This document shows, in pieces, positions 1 to 9,103 of a DNA stretch of 64,000 nucleotides. How positions within the stretch are numbered: position 1 is the first letter of the stretch; every line of letters begins with the position of its first letter. Location of the stretch: assembly GCA_964609385.1 (NCBI GenBank), contig CAZSSM010000001.1:62001-126000 (forward strand), written 5' to 3'. Under the pieces are notes generated by a model. The model had not been told where the DNA came from, ran no database searches, and worked only from the letters and a program-made list of their open reading frames with translations. Position numbers and translations under genes: made by a program. Source of the DNA: CAZSSM01 sp964609385. GTDB lineage: Bacteria; Planctomycetota; Planctomycetia; Isosphaerales; Isosphaeraceae.

Positions 1-594
1 GAGGTGGCTCGCCCAGGCGATGAGCCATGCGCCGTGCTCGGCGCGGGGGTCGCGGTGGGTGATCCGCGTCGAGGCATGGACGAGGCCGTACAACTCCTCT
101 TCGTCATGACTGAGAGCACCGAGGATCGGCGCCCGCATCGCCGGCCCATTGCCGGCCGAACGGACTCCGCTGGTCGCTGGGGACCAGCCCAGCCACGAAC
201 GGATCGAGGCCCACAACGTCGCGCGACCGATCCCGGCGGGAAGTCCAAGCAGCCAATAGCGGAGCCGACGGGCCAATTGTTCGGCGAAGCGATCAGGGTC
301 GATCACCTGGCTCGGATCAGGTTGTCTCCGACGAGCGGCGATCCAAGCTTGCGCGACTAAGCAACTATGCTCGGTGTCGTCGGAGACAAATCCGCCGTTG
401 AGCCAAGGAACCAACCGCATCCGATCCGGCTCGCCGAGCAACCGACGTCCACGACGCGGCGAGAGCCCCTCATACGGAAGCCCGATCGCATCGCCAAGCG
501 CCGTGCCCAGCAAAGCCCCGAGGACCGCATCGACACGTTGGTGCCCCGATGAACCATCGTTGCTGATCGCATCCTTCAATGGGGGATTCGCCAC
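1..594 (-). CDS. ADP-ribosylglycohydrolase family protein (3' end cut by window edge)
   Basis: The reading frame is open from a tandem GTG at 597/594 to the window edge, giving about 198 residues. The N-terminus has the family signature GALLGTALGDAIGLPYEG, then SDDTEHS (the Asp-Asp-Thr metal-binding segment), then GNGPAMRAPILG and ITHRDPRAEHGA. This order is typical of the ADP-ribosylglycohydrolase/DraG family, which removes ADP-ribose from modified proteins or small molecules using two Mg ions. The second GTG (594) is preferred because GGGGAG lies 7 bases upstream of it; the first GTG is only 4 bases away. No signal peptide is seen, so the protein is probably cytoplasmic. The C-terminal metal-binding motif lies outside the window, so activity cannot be judged. 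The substrate is unknown. Confidence 0.85.
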   Translation of the reverse strand, partial: MANPPLKDAISNDGSSGHQRVDAVLGALLGTALGDAIGLPYEGLSPRRGRRLLGEPDRMRLVPWLNGGFVSDDTEHSCLVAQAWIAARRRQPDPSQVIDPDRFAEQLARRLRYWLLGLPAGIGRATLWASIRSWLGWSPATSGVRSAGNGPAMRAPILGALSHDEEELYGLVHASTRITHRDPRAEHGAWLIAWASHL

Positions 595-715
595 CACTCA
601 ACTCCCCGACTCGTGATGAAGCTTCCGTCGTTGAAAAGCTTCATCCTACATTTGTCAGAGAGCCGGGGCAATCTGCGGTCCAGCAGCGGGGATCTTTCGT
701 GTGTCGTAGGGACAA

Positions 716-1711
716 TCACTTGTTGGGATTGAGGGGGTCATCGGGATCCCAAGCGGGGGTAACTTGGCCATCGGCAACTAGATAGACGGCCTGATAGATG
801 GCCCGGGCGACGGCTTGCATGTGGTCGAAGTCAATCGTCCCAATTTCGTCGCTGACCTGGTGGTAGTCGCGGTGCTTAGCTGGGTCGAAGCTGCAACAGG
901 TGTGAGCGATGACGCCCTTCTGGGCCAAGGGAAAGTTATCGGAGCGTCGGAAGAAGTTCTGACCGGGGAAGGGGTCCGGAGTGGCCCGAACGCCGAGTTC
1001 GGCGGCGGCATCGCGGAGGATGGGACCCAAGGTCGAGCGATCGAAGCCGGTGATCCAGAACGAGCCGGCGCCCACGGGAGCGGGTCGACCGACCATCTCG
1101 AAGTTGAACGCCGCGATGACCCGATCCAGCGGGATCGTCGGGTTCTCCGCGAAGTGTCGCGAACCGATCAGGCCGATCTCCTCGGCGGTGAAGGCGACGA
1201 CGATCACGTCGTGCTTGGGAGGGCTCTTCACCAGCGCCTCGGCCAGTTCGAGGATCATCGAGACGCCGCTGGCGTTGTCGTCGGCGCCGTTGTAGATCCG
1301 GTCGGCCTGACCACGGTCGGGCGCGATCCCGATGTGGTCGTAGTGGGCCGACAGCACGACGACGGCATCCGAATCGGGATCGGTGCCGGGGACTCGGCCG
1401 AGGATGTTGCGTAGTTTCAGGGTTTGACGGCCAAGCGTATGGGTGAAGGGTTGCTCATAGGTGTCGTCCAGGCCGGCCGGCTCGAGGCCGATCCGCGTCA
1501 TCGTCGCGATCAGGGCGTCGGCCGCCCGATCCAGCCCGCCGTTGCTTAGATCTCGGCCCTTCATCGCGTCGTCGGCCAGGACGGCCAATCGGCGCTCGAG
1601 GTCGGCTGCGACGATCGAGTCGACGGCGTCCTGAGTTGGTGGGGCCGCTAAGGTCTGGCAAGCAAATCCCAGGATGAGGGGGATCAGGATCGCGATGGTG
1701 CGTCGAGGCAT
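716..1711 (-). CDS. M28-family zinc metallopeptidase, exported
   Basis: The protein has 331 residues from the ATG at 1711, which follows GAGAGGA about 9 bases upstream. The frame extends further upstream, but this ATG places a hydrophobic signal segment (IAILIPLILGF) right at the N-terminus. M28 landmarks appear in order: SAHYDHIG (first metal His), GADDNASG (bridging Asp), FTAEEIGLIGS (Glu-Glu catalytic pair), an NFEMVG segment and a late YHQVSDE His ligand. These support a two-zinc aminopeptidase or related hydrolase acting outside the cytoplasm. The length suits a single peptidase domain with no PA insert. The next gene upstream on the same strand is the ECF sigma factor, whose stop lies about 70 bases away, so co-transcription is possible. 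Substrate specificity cannot be read from the sequence. Confidence 0.88.
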   Translation of the reverse strand: MPRRTIAILIPLILGFACQTLAAPPTQDAVDSIVAADLERRLAVLADDAMKGRDLSNGGLDRAADALIATMTRIGLEPAGLDDTYEQPFTHTLGRQTLKLRNILGRVPGTDPDSDAVVVLSAHYDHIGIAPDRGQADRIYNGADDNASGVSMILELAEALVKSPPKHDVIVVAFTAEEIGLIGSRHFAENPTIPLDRVIAAFNFEMVGRPAPVGAGSFWITGFDRSTLGPILRDAAAELGVRATPDPFPGQNFFRRSDNFPLAQKGVIAHTCCSFDPAKHRDYHQVSDEIGTIDFDHMQAVARAIYQAVYLVADGQVTPAWDPDDPLNPNK

Positions 1712-1782
1712 GGTCGGAAGTCCTCTCGCGGAATGGCTCGTCGGCCGTCTCATCAGAAGTGGTGTGGTGGAGGAATCGTCGG

Positions 1783-2382
1783 TCAGTTCGGTTGAGATGA
1801 CTCGGGATCGAGGCGTTGGATCTCTTCCTGGAGCAGTTTCTGGACCCGGTGTCGGGCCACATAGATCCGCGCCACCGGCATCTCTAACTGGTTGGCGACC
1901 TCTTCGGCAGGCACCTGCTCTAAGGCCGTGAGCCGGAAGGCGTCCCAGGTATGGGCCGCGACGCGGGCCCGGACGCGGACGATGGCCATGTCCATCAGTT
2001 CGAGGTCGAATCCGGACTCGAGTTCCCGCTCGAGATCGTCGCGGTTAACCAGATCGTCCAGCAGGGCGTTGGAGGCGTTGGCCTCTCCGAGGCTCCGACG
2101 TTTGGCCTGTTGCGCGGCCAAGACGGCATGGCGCGCGACGGTCCGGAGCCAGGCGCGGAAGCTGCCGCGCGCATCGTAGTCGAACCGCTGCATGGCGCGG
2201 AGTAATTGGGCGAGAACATCCTGTGTCACATCCTCGGCGTCGGCCGGTTGTAACCCGTGACGCCGGCACCAGCTCGCGATCCGAGGCTGGTAGCGCTCCA
2301 CGAACGCCTGCCAGGCCTCGGGATCGCGTGGATGCTCCCGCAAGTGTTCCAGCAAGGTCACCGACGTCGTCGAGTCGGACAT
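1783..2382 (-). CDS. ECF-type RNA polymerase sigma factor
   Basis: The protein has 199 residues from the ATG at 2382 (MSDSTTSV). An in-frame ATG 42 bases upstream would only add a Pro/Arg-rich leader. Sigma region 2 is visible as WQAFVERYQPRIASWC, then ADAEDVTQDVLAQLL and FRAWLRTVARHA. Region 4 is a C-terminal helix-turn-helix (TALEQVPAEEVANQLEMPVARIYVARHRV). The spacing matches small extracytoplasmic-function sigma factors. It is divergent from the Zn-finger/Ser-Thr kinase gene starting at 2823, with a 440-base shared intergenic region. Planctomycetes often pair ECF sigma factors with Ser/Thr kinases, so the kinase is a plausible regulatory partner, but this is inferred from position only. 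No anti-sigma factor is next to it on its own strand. Confidence 0.88.
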   Translation of the reverse strand: MSDSTTSVTLLEHLREHPRDPEAWQAFVERYQPRIASWCRRHGLQPADAEDVTQDVLAQLLRAMQRFDYDARGSFRAWLRTVARHAVLAAQQAKRRSLGEANASNALLDDLVNRDDLERELESGFDLELMDMAIVRVRARVAAHTWDAFRLTALEQVPAEEVANQLEMPVARIYVARHRVQKLLQEEIQRLDPESSQPN

Positions 2383-2822
2383 CGCTTCGGCTCGCGACGG
2401 GTGGGTCGGCATGCGAGGCCCCAAGAACGTCGGGCGATCGGTCTGGAGACGGATGACATTAACGGGAGGTCGAAGGGGCTCGAGGCAGGGGGCGGCTCAA
2501 CCAACAAGCCGGCCGGAGTCCATTCAGCGCCCCGAGCATTCCCCGGACCAGCAGAGCCGTCGACTCCGATGGCCTGGGGTTGTCGATGGTCCGATCCACG
2601 ACGAGAATCCGCCCCAGAGCGATTTCCCATGACGGCCAACCACCAAAGCGTGGTCAAACCCCTGTCGGAAGATCGTGTTGGGGTTCGACCCTAGCATGGG
2701 CTCGAAAAAAACGAAAGCCGTGAAAGAACGAATGACTTTGCGGACTATTCCTCTTGGTAACGGGCCGACGGGGCGTCGCGACGCCTTGACTAGGATTCCC
2801 GTGAAGCTCGGGCGGCGCTGTC
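2383..2822. other. Divergent intergenic region between sigma factor and kinase genes
   Basis: This 440-base stretch separates the divergent sigma factor and kinase starts. Open frames here are Arg/Ser/Pro-rich and resemble no family. It presumably carries the promoters for both directions, but I could not pick out a convincing -35/-10 pair. Confidence 0.5.
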
Positions 2823-5800
2823 ATGCGATGCTTGACCGAAACTGATCTGCAGGCGCTGCTTGAGGACTCCCTGCCACCGGACCGCGCTGCCGCTTCGGAG
2901 GAACACGTCGAGCAGTGTGTTGTCTGTCGAGGCCGACTTGAACTGCTCTGTCAGCCCATCGAGCCGCTTCAAGTCCGCCTGAGCACGTACCGGGATCGGG
3001 GTGGATCGACCGCACATGGATTCTGGTCGACCTCGTCGGTGGTTGGCTCGGCTGCGCTCCCGCATTTGCTCCGTGAGGCGCTTCGGGGCGTGGGGACCGA
3101 TCAGCCTGAGGCTGCCACGACCGACGTCCCGATCGGGAAAGGAAACCCCGATCGTCCCGTGGAGAAGGGAGTTTCAACGGTGAGTGCGACCGCGGAGTCC
3201 TCCTCAGCCGATCGCTCCTACACGACGCTGCTGCACCGACGATCGGTCCGACCTCCTGCGGTCCCCCCGGACGACGACCAATGGACCCGTTTGCGGGCCG
3301 AATCGCCGCAACGGCCTCACGTGCCCGGCTACCAGATCCTCGGACTGCTGGGCCGCGGCGGAATGGGCGTGGTCTACAAGGCACGTCAGATCGGCCTGAA
3401 TCGGATCGTGGCCCTGAAGGTCTTGATCGATGGGTCGCCGCTGGACGTCCAACGCCGGCAACGGTTCCAGATCGAGGCCGAGTCGTCGGCGCGGTTGGAT
3501 CACCCGCACATCGTCAAGATCCACGACGTTGGTGAATCGGCCGGTCAGCCCTATGTCACCTTGGAATACCTGGGTGGGGGAACCTTGGCGCATCGGCTCA
3601 AGGGCCGCACGATGCCCTCGGAATCGGCTGCCGCGCTGATCCAAATCCTCGCCCGCGCTGTCGAGGCGGCGCACCAGGCCGGGATCCTCCACCGCGACTT
3701 GAAGCCGTCCAACGTCCTCTTCGACGAGCACGGGACGCCCAAGATCGCCGACTTCAGCCTGGCCAAGTGGGTCGACGCCGAGGAGGGCCAGACCGTCACC
3801 GGCCAAGTCATGGGGACGCCCAGCTACATGTCGCCCGAACAAGCCCAGGGAGACTGGTCGCGGGTTGGCGTTCGCAGCGACCTCTACGCCCTCGGCGCGA
3901 TATATTACGAATGCCTGACCGGAAGGCCCCCAATCCGCGAATCGTCGCCCCCCTTAACCCTCTGTCGGGTCATCGACACCGAGCCGATCCCGCCGGCCGA
4001 GTTCGCACGCAACCTTCCGCGCGACCTGGAAACGATCGTCTTGAAGTGCTTGGCCAAGGACCCGACCCGACGCTACGCCAACGCTGGCGAACTGGCCGAC
4101 GAATTGGAACGGGTCCTCCAAGGCCGGCCGATCCATGCCCGACGGACCCCGGTCTGGGAGCGGGCCTGGAAATGGGCCCGTCGACGGCCCGGACGCGCCG
4201 CCTCTGCGGTCGCCTCCAGTCTGATCGCCGCCGTCGCACTGGTCATGGCCGGCTGGCAATACCAGGCCGAACTCCAGCAACAACGACGGATCGAGCGACT
4301 CCGCCTCGAGATCGAGGCTCAACTGGCTGATCGAATCGAGCCGCAAATCGAACAGGGTCAATGGCTTGAGGCGCGGGACGCCCTGGCCCGTCTGACCGCA
4401 ACCTTGGAAGCGACCCCGCGACTCGACGATCTGTCCAAGGCCGTCGCCGAACGCCAAGACGACCTGACCGAACGGATCCAGCGGCGTCGCGACCACGATG
4501 CGGACCTCAAGGCCGACGAGACTTTTCACACGTTTCGGGACGAAGCCCTTTTCCTGGCGTGCTCTCCGTTCGGCGCTGATCCGGAGGTCGTCCGGATGGC
4601 CTGTCGACGCGCCTTGTCGGTTTTCGGCGGTGACCTCGGGGGTGACCGTTGGATCCCGGACGATCTCCCGACGACCCTCGACGAGACGCGCCGAAACGCT
4701 CTGCAGATCCAATTCCAGGAATTGCAGATCTTGCTGGCCCGTTCGCTGGCCGAGGGTCCCGAGCCGATCGAACCCGACGCGCTCCGTGCTCTCTGCGATC
4801 ACGTCGACTTGGCCTTCGGACCCAGCTTGGCCATCGAACAGCTCCGAACCGAAGTCGTCGAGGTGAGCGGGCCCCAGGATCGATCGCCCGTGACTGATGA
4901 ACGGACCCCATCAACGACCCTCGATTGGTTCCTCCAGGGATTGGCCGCCTACGAGCGGTCCGAGGTTCGCGCGGCGCGACTGGCCTTCGACCGAGTCATC
5001 GCTCAGCAGCCCCAACATTACTGGGCGCACGCCATGTTGGCCCGCTGTCACCTCCGTGGTGATCGTCCCGAACCACGAGCCGCCTTGGCCGAACTGGCCC
5101 TTTGCGAAATGGCGCGTTCGGGCCGCGCCACGACCCGTTGGCAACGCGGTTTCGCTCAGATCCAACTGGCCGCCCGGTTGATGGCCCGCTACGAACAGGC
5201 CGTCGAGGTCGACGAGAAGAACTGGTTGGCTGCCGAGATCGATGCGGCCCTCGATGCCGCCGACGACGACTATCGGATCGTCGACGTTTCGGGGTCCTCT
5301 TCCGAGACGCGCTATGTCGTCCACGTCAATCGCGCTCAGCTCTTGATCGAGCGCGGACGCTGGCAAGACCTCCAGGGGGCCTCGCTCCTCCGGCTGATCG
5401 GTCGTCGTCCCCTGCCCGAGGCGGCCCGCGAACTTCGGATAGCCATCGGCTTGAAGCCCGAAGCGACCCCGGCCTATCTGGTCCTGGCACGGGTCTACGA
5501 CCGGATGGAACGTCCGTCCGAGGCCCTCCAACAGATCGAACGCGCCTTGGCGGTGGCCGATTCCGATGAGGCCGCCGACCTCGGTCCGCTTCGGATCAAG
5601 CATCAGCTCGACTTGATCGAAGCCCTTGAACGGTCCGATCCTCGACGCGACGAAGTGCTCGTCGAGGCTTTGGAGGCGTTCGATCGCGCCGTCGAAACGG
5701 CGATCGATCAAGCCGATCCAATCCAATCCGACTCGATCTCTGGTCTTCGGGGTCGGGAACGGCTGGTCGACCTGATGAAGCTGGCCCGGGTCGGACTCGT

Positions 5801-6572
5801 CGACGCCGATGAGCCCCGCTTCGAACCGCGCTGGCTGGCCGCCGCTGAGGCTGTCTTGGCGATCGATCCTGAGTCAGTGCTCGCCCACGCCCACCATGCG
5901 AAAGCCTTGATGCGGGGCGGCCCGGATCGATCGTCCGCACAATGGGCGACGCTCCGGCAAGACTGTCGGTTCGTCCTGGCACACGACCCGGACGACGCCG
6001 AGATCCGGGTCATCCGCGGCCTGATCCGCCTCCTCGACGGAGCGCCGCAAGCGGCCCTGGATGATTTCCAACTGGCCCGGCTGAGCGATGCTCCGCCATC
6101 GGGCCTCGAGACGCTCTGCGGTTGGGCCTGGCTCCTGTCCGGCCAGCCCGAAATCGCTCTCGAGCGGTTCGATGTGGGGTTGGGTCAGACACCCGACGAT
6201 GCCGATGCGCTCATCGGACGCGCCCGTGCCTTGATCCAGACCGAACGGGTCGAGGAGGCGTTGGTCGACGTCGAGCGCGCCTTGAAGCAATCGTGGACCA
6301 ACAACGGCTGGTTGACACGCCCCAGTGCCATGTTGACCAATGCGGCTTGGGTCTATCGCGAGGCCGCCCAGTGCCTCCGCGACACCGAAGTTACGACCAT
6401 GCGCCGGCGCGTCGAGATCGACCGGCAATGGCAACGGCACCAAGCCCGCGCCCGCGAACTCGACAGGATGGCCCAACGCGCCGTCCTCGAAGAACGGGCG
6501 GCCCAACGAACTCAAGACGACCGGCCTCGAAGCTGGTCCTGGACGACCTCCCCGATCCGTGAGTCGTTCTGA
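2823..6572 (+). CDS. Serine/threonine protein kinase with N-terminal Cys/His motif, TM helix and TPR-like C-terminus
   Basis: The protein has 1249 residues. Residues 1-60 carry an H-x3-C-x2-C motif (EEHVEQCVVC), as in zinc-binding anti-sigma domains. The kinase domain follows at about 170-440: glycine loop LGRGGMGVVYKA, VALKV lysine near 198, HRDLKPSN near 290, and the activation segment MGTPSYMSPEQAQG. The magnesium-binding DFG is DFS at 310-312, an unusual Gly-to-Ser change. A membrane helix lies near 459-480, followed by coiled and tetratricopeptide-like helical repeats to about residue 1200. The kinase domain is therefore probably cytoplasmic, with the repeats on the other side of the membrane. 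The gene is divergent from an ECF sigma gene and ends 16 bases before a surface FG-GAP gene, suggesting an operon with the latter. The phosphorylation target is unknown. Confidence 0.9.
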   Translation: MRCLTETDLQALLEDSLPPDRAAASEEHVEQCVVCRGRLELLCQPIEPLQVRLSTYRDRGGSTAHGFWSTSSVVGSAALPHLLREALRGVGTDQPEAATTDVPIGKGNPDRPVEKGVSTVSATAESSSADRSYTTLLHRRSVRPPAVPPDDDQWTRLRAESPQRPHVPGYQILGLLGRGGMGVVYKARQIGLNRIVALKVLIDGSPLDVQRRQRFQIEAESSARLDHPHIVKIHDVGESAGQPYVTLEYLGGGTLAHRLKGRTMPSESAAALIQILARAVEAAHQAGILHRDLKPSNVLFDEHGTPKIADFSLAKWVDAEEGQTVTGQVMGTPSYMSPEQAQGDWSRVGVRSDLYALGAIYYECLTGRPPIRESSPPLTLCRVIDTEPIPPAEFARNLPRDLETIVLKCLAKDPTRRYANAGELADELERVLQGRPIHARRTPVWERAWKWARRRPGRAASAVASSLIAAVALVMAGWQYQAELQQQRRIERLRLEIEAQLADRIEPQIEQGQWLEARDALARLTATLEATPRLDDLSKAVAERQDDLTERIQRRRDHDADLKADETFHTFRDEALFLACSPFGADPEVVRMACRRALSVFGGDLGGDRWIPDDLPTTLDETRRNALQIQFQELQILLARSLAEGPEPIEPDALRALCDHVDLAFGPSLAIEQLRTEVVEVSGPQDRSPVTDERTPSTTLDWFLQGLAAYERSEVRAARLAFDRVIAQQPQHYWAHAMLARCHLRGDRPEPRAALAELALCEMARSGRATTRWQRGFAQIQLAARLMARYEQAVEVDEKNWLAAEIDAALDAADDDYRIVDVSGSSSETRYVVHVNRAQLLIERGRWQDLQGASLLRLIGRRPLPEAARELRIAIGLKPEATPAYLVLARVYDRMERPSEALQQIERALAVADSDEAADLGPLRIKHQLDLIEALERSDPRRDEVLVEALEAFDRAVETAIDQADPIQSDSISGLRGRERLVDLMKLARVGLVDADEPRFEPRWLAAAEAVLAIDPESVLAHAHHAKALMRGGPDRSSAQWATLRQDCRFVLAHDPDDAEIRVIRGLIRLLDGAPQAALDDFQLARLSDAPPSGLETLCGWAWLLSGQPEIALERFDVGLGQTPDDADALIGRARALIQTERVEEALVDVERALKQSWTNNGWLTRPSAMLTNAAWVYREAAQCLRDTEVTTMRRRVEIDRQWQRHQARARELDRMAQRAVLEERAAQRTQDDRPRSWSWTTSPIRESF

Positions 6573-6588
6573 ACGAGGACAGAAGCCG

Positions 6589-9018
6589 ATGAGATCGATC
6601 CTCCGGCACCTCGCCCCTCGAGGGGTTCGGACTCGTGGCATCCGAGGTGGTGCCCGTCCGACCCGAGCAGTCCGGGGTTCTTCCAGGGGCTTTCAACCCA
6701 CGATCGTCGCCTCAAGCTTGGAACGGCGCTGTTACCTGTCGGCAGCCCCGCTCGATCCGACCGGGAGACCCCCGATCCTTCCGACGTCCTCGATCCTCAT
6801 CGAGGGTACGCCCGTTGAGGATCGGTCGATAAGTTCTTCGGCGTTTCCTGCAGATGTGACGATCATGTCGATCGCTCCGACGGACGGTCGACCCTCGCCG
6901 AATTTCGACGCTCTGCTTGAGAGCTACGCCGCGCTTCGGCGCGAACTACAAACGAGTCTGTCGGCCGACCCCAATGTCTTGAGCGACCTGGAACGCGGTA
7001 ACACGGAGTCGATCCTCAGCCGGGTTCCGGAACCGCCCATCGACTTCGACGGCCTCGTCCCCGATGACACGGACCTGACGTTCGACGTGACGATGTGGGC
7101 CGGCGATGGGAACCGGTTCGGGGTCGCCGACGTGAACCGTGATGGCCTCGAGGATTACGTCTTCGCCGATCGCGAGTCCGGTCGCGTTCTGCTCCACATG
7201 CACGGCGCCGTCACTCCCCGGATCCTGCTCGATATCGATCACGGCCTGGGCGACCCCTCATCGGTGGCCTTGGAGGACCTCAATGGCGACCTGTTGCCCG
7301 ACTTGGTCGTCACGGACGGCCGGAGCGATCGGGTCTTCGTTCGGCTCGGCCACGACGACGGCCAGTTTTCCGACACGATGGCCCTGGCGACCGGGGTCGC
7401 GCCCAGCACCGTACGGGTGGCCGACCTCAACGACGACCTCCATCGCGATCTGGTCGTCGTCAATCAAGGGTCGCGTGACATCCAGATCTACTACGGTGTG
7501 GGCGAGTCGGAGGCCTTTCGGCTGGAGCCGGGCGTCGTGCTTGGGACGACCAATTTGAATGAAAGGCTCTCCGATTCGTTCGCCACGATCACGACCGACC
7601 TGATCGATCTGGACCTCGATGGGCATCTCGACATCGTGGCCCGAGGCGTCCACGATGAGGCCCTGTTGGCCTTCCGCAGCGGGGTCGCCTCCCAGACCGG
7701 GTACCACGTCGTCGCACATCCGACGGGCACGGGCCATTCGATCGGAGTTGGGCCGCTGTTCGTCGGGTCGTTCCGCCCGGAGGCCGCGCCGGGCGCCATC
7801 CTGCTCGACCCGGTCGACGGTGCTCTGACCTTGGTGGAAGGCTTGGACGAGGCCTCCAGCACCTCCTTCGTTTCGACAACTCCAAACTCGCCGCCGACCG
7901 ACGGCCTGTTGGCCGATCTCAACGACGACGGCACCGATGACCTGATCACACTCCAGGCCCAAGCCGGGACGGTGACGCTCTGGTACAACTCCCTGACCGG
8001 CTGGGAGCCGAGGTCGACCACGCCGATCACCGAGATCAACCAGCCCACGGAGATCTTGCTCGGCGAGGTCGCCTCCGACGCGGTGACCATCTATGTCGGG
8101 TCGTCCGAGAGCGGGGACCTCGCCCCGATGATCATCCCCTTATCCAACGGGCTCGACGACGCCGGTGGATTCGTCCCGACGGACCAGATCCCCGAATTGC
8201 CCGAATTCTCGCCCCAAAGCGTCGGTGATTCCGAAGCGATGAGCGACCAGCTTGAGGGCGGTGCGGGAGACGATTTCCTCCTCGTCTCAGACGACGGTTC
8301 GACCTTCGATGAGCAGATCCCGAGTCTCGATGAATTTGACGGCCAGTTGATCGCCACCTATCGGGAGATCGACTGGAGTTCGGTCGGGTCGGAGACCGTC
8401 GCGCAGGCCGATCCGGAACGCCTGGTCGATCTCGAGGACGTCGAGCCCAGCGCCGCGCTCGATGAGACCTCAGACGGCCTCGACGTCGACGACTCGCTCA
8501 GCAACGACCAGGCCGATGCCTCCGACGATCGCCCCTTTTCTCGAGCCCAACGTCGCGCTTTGCAAGCGAGCCTGAACCAGCTTTGGGGACGCTTGACCGA
8601 TGCCCCAGAGGGGAACATCGAGCACGCGGATGCTCGCGATACCCAAGGCGCGTCCGGCACGATCGACCAGGTGCTGGGCACGATCGACCTGGTCCTCGAC
8701 GCTTGGTATCAGCTTCAACAAGGCGTTGCGGGGAGTGAACACCAGAGCGCGGACGTCCCATCAGTAACCGACGCGTTGCCGATCGGTCATCCCGGATCGG
8801 AATCGATCGATCAGGGCGGACCGGGCACCCTCTTTAAGGCGATCACCGGCCTCGGAGACGATCATCGGGCCGGGTTCTTCGGTCACTGGACGTTCTGGGC
8901 AGCCGCCTCGGGGTGTGCTGCGTTAGGGGTCGTCGTCGCGGTGGCTTGGCAGTCCCGCGACCGACCCGCAACGATCCCTTGGGGACAACCCGACCCGATC
9001 TTCCCGCTCGTCTCCTGA
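6589..9018 (+). CDS. FG-GAP/VCBS repeat surface protein with planctomycete N-terminal motif and C-terminal TM helix
   Basis: The protein has 809 residues from the ATG at 6589, with GAGGA about 9 bases upstream and the kinase stop 16 bases upstream. The frame is open further 5' but overlaps the kinase gene. Residues 30-50 contain SSLERRCYLSA, a variant of the LExRxLLS motif of planctomycete extracellular proteins (Pfam Planc_extracel type). FG-GAP-like calcium-binding repeats follow: DVNRDGLEDYV, DLNGDLLPDLVV, DLNDDLHRDLVVV, DLDLDGHLDIVA and DLNDDGTDDLI, suggesting a beta-propeller. The second half is acidic and low in complexity. A hydrophobic helix near the C-terminus (FWAAASGCAALGVVVAVAW) with a short Arg-containing tail probably anchors it. 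Being downstream of the kinase, it may be a sensor or adhesin partner; this is inference. Confidence 0.82.
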   Translation: MRSILRHLAPRGVRTRGIRGGARPTRAVRGSSRGFQPTIVASSLERRCYLSAAPLDPTGRPPILPTSSILIEGTPVEDRSISSSAFPADVTIMSIAPTDGRPSPNFDALLESYAALRRELQTSLSADPNVLSDLERGNTESILSRVPEPPIDFDGLVPDDTDLTFDVTMWAGDGNRFGVADVNRDGLEDYVFADRESGRVLLHMHGAVTPRILLDIDHGLGDPSSVALEDLNGDLLPDLVVTDGRSDRVFVRLGHDDGQFSDTMALATGVAPSTVRVADLNDDLHRDLVVVNQGSRDIQIYYGVGESEAFRLEPGVVLGTTNLNERLSDSFATITTDLIDLDLDGHLDIVARGVHDEALLAFRSGVASQTGYHVVAHPTGTGHSIGVGPLFVGSFRPEAAPGAILLDPVDGALTLVEGLDEASSTSFVSTTPNSPPTDGLLADLNDDGTDDLITLQAQAGTVTLWYNSLTGWEPRSTTPITEINQPTEILLGEVASDAVTIYVGSSESGDLAPMIIPLSNGLDDAGGFVPTDQIPELPEFSPQSVGDSEAMSDQLEGGAGDDFLLVSDDGSTFDEQIPSLDEFDGQLIATYREIDWSSVGSETVAQADPERLVDLEDVEPSAALDETSDGLDVDDSLSNDQADASDDRPFSRAQRRALQASLNQLWGRLTDAPEGNIEHADARDTQGASGTIDQVLGTIDLVLDAWYQLQQGVAGSEHQSADVPSVTDALPIGHPGSESIDQGGPGTLFKAITGLGDDHRAGFFGHWTFWAAASGCAALGVVVAVAWQSRDRPATIPWGQPDPIFPLVS

Positions 9019-9052
9019 TCCATTGATTGGAATCGCTAGATATCCCGATCAC

Positions 9053-9081
9053 TGCCACCTCAATGGGCGATCGAGGTGGCA
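9053..9081. terminator. Hairpin between convergent genes
   Basis: There is a perfect 9-bp stem (TGCCACCTC / GAGGTGGCA) with an 11-base loop, located between the FG-GAP gene ending at 9018 and the ThuA gene ending at 9104. It has no clear T-run, so a bidirectional terminator role is inferred from position. Confidence 0.45.
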
Positions 9082-9103
9082 TCGGCTTGACGGTCGACTC
9101 GGT

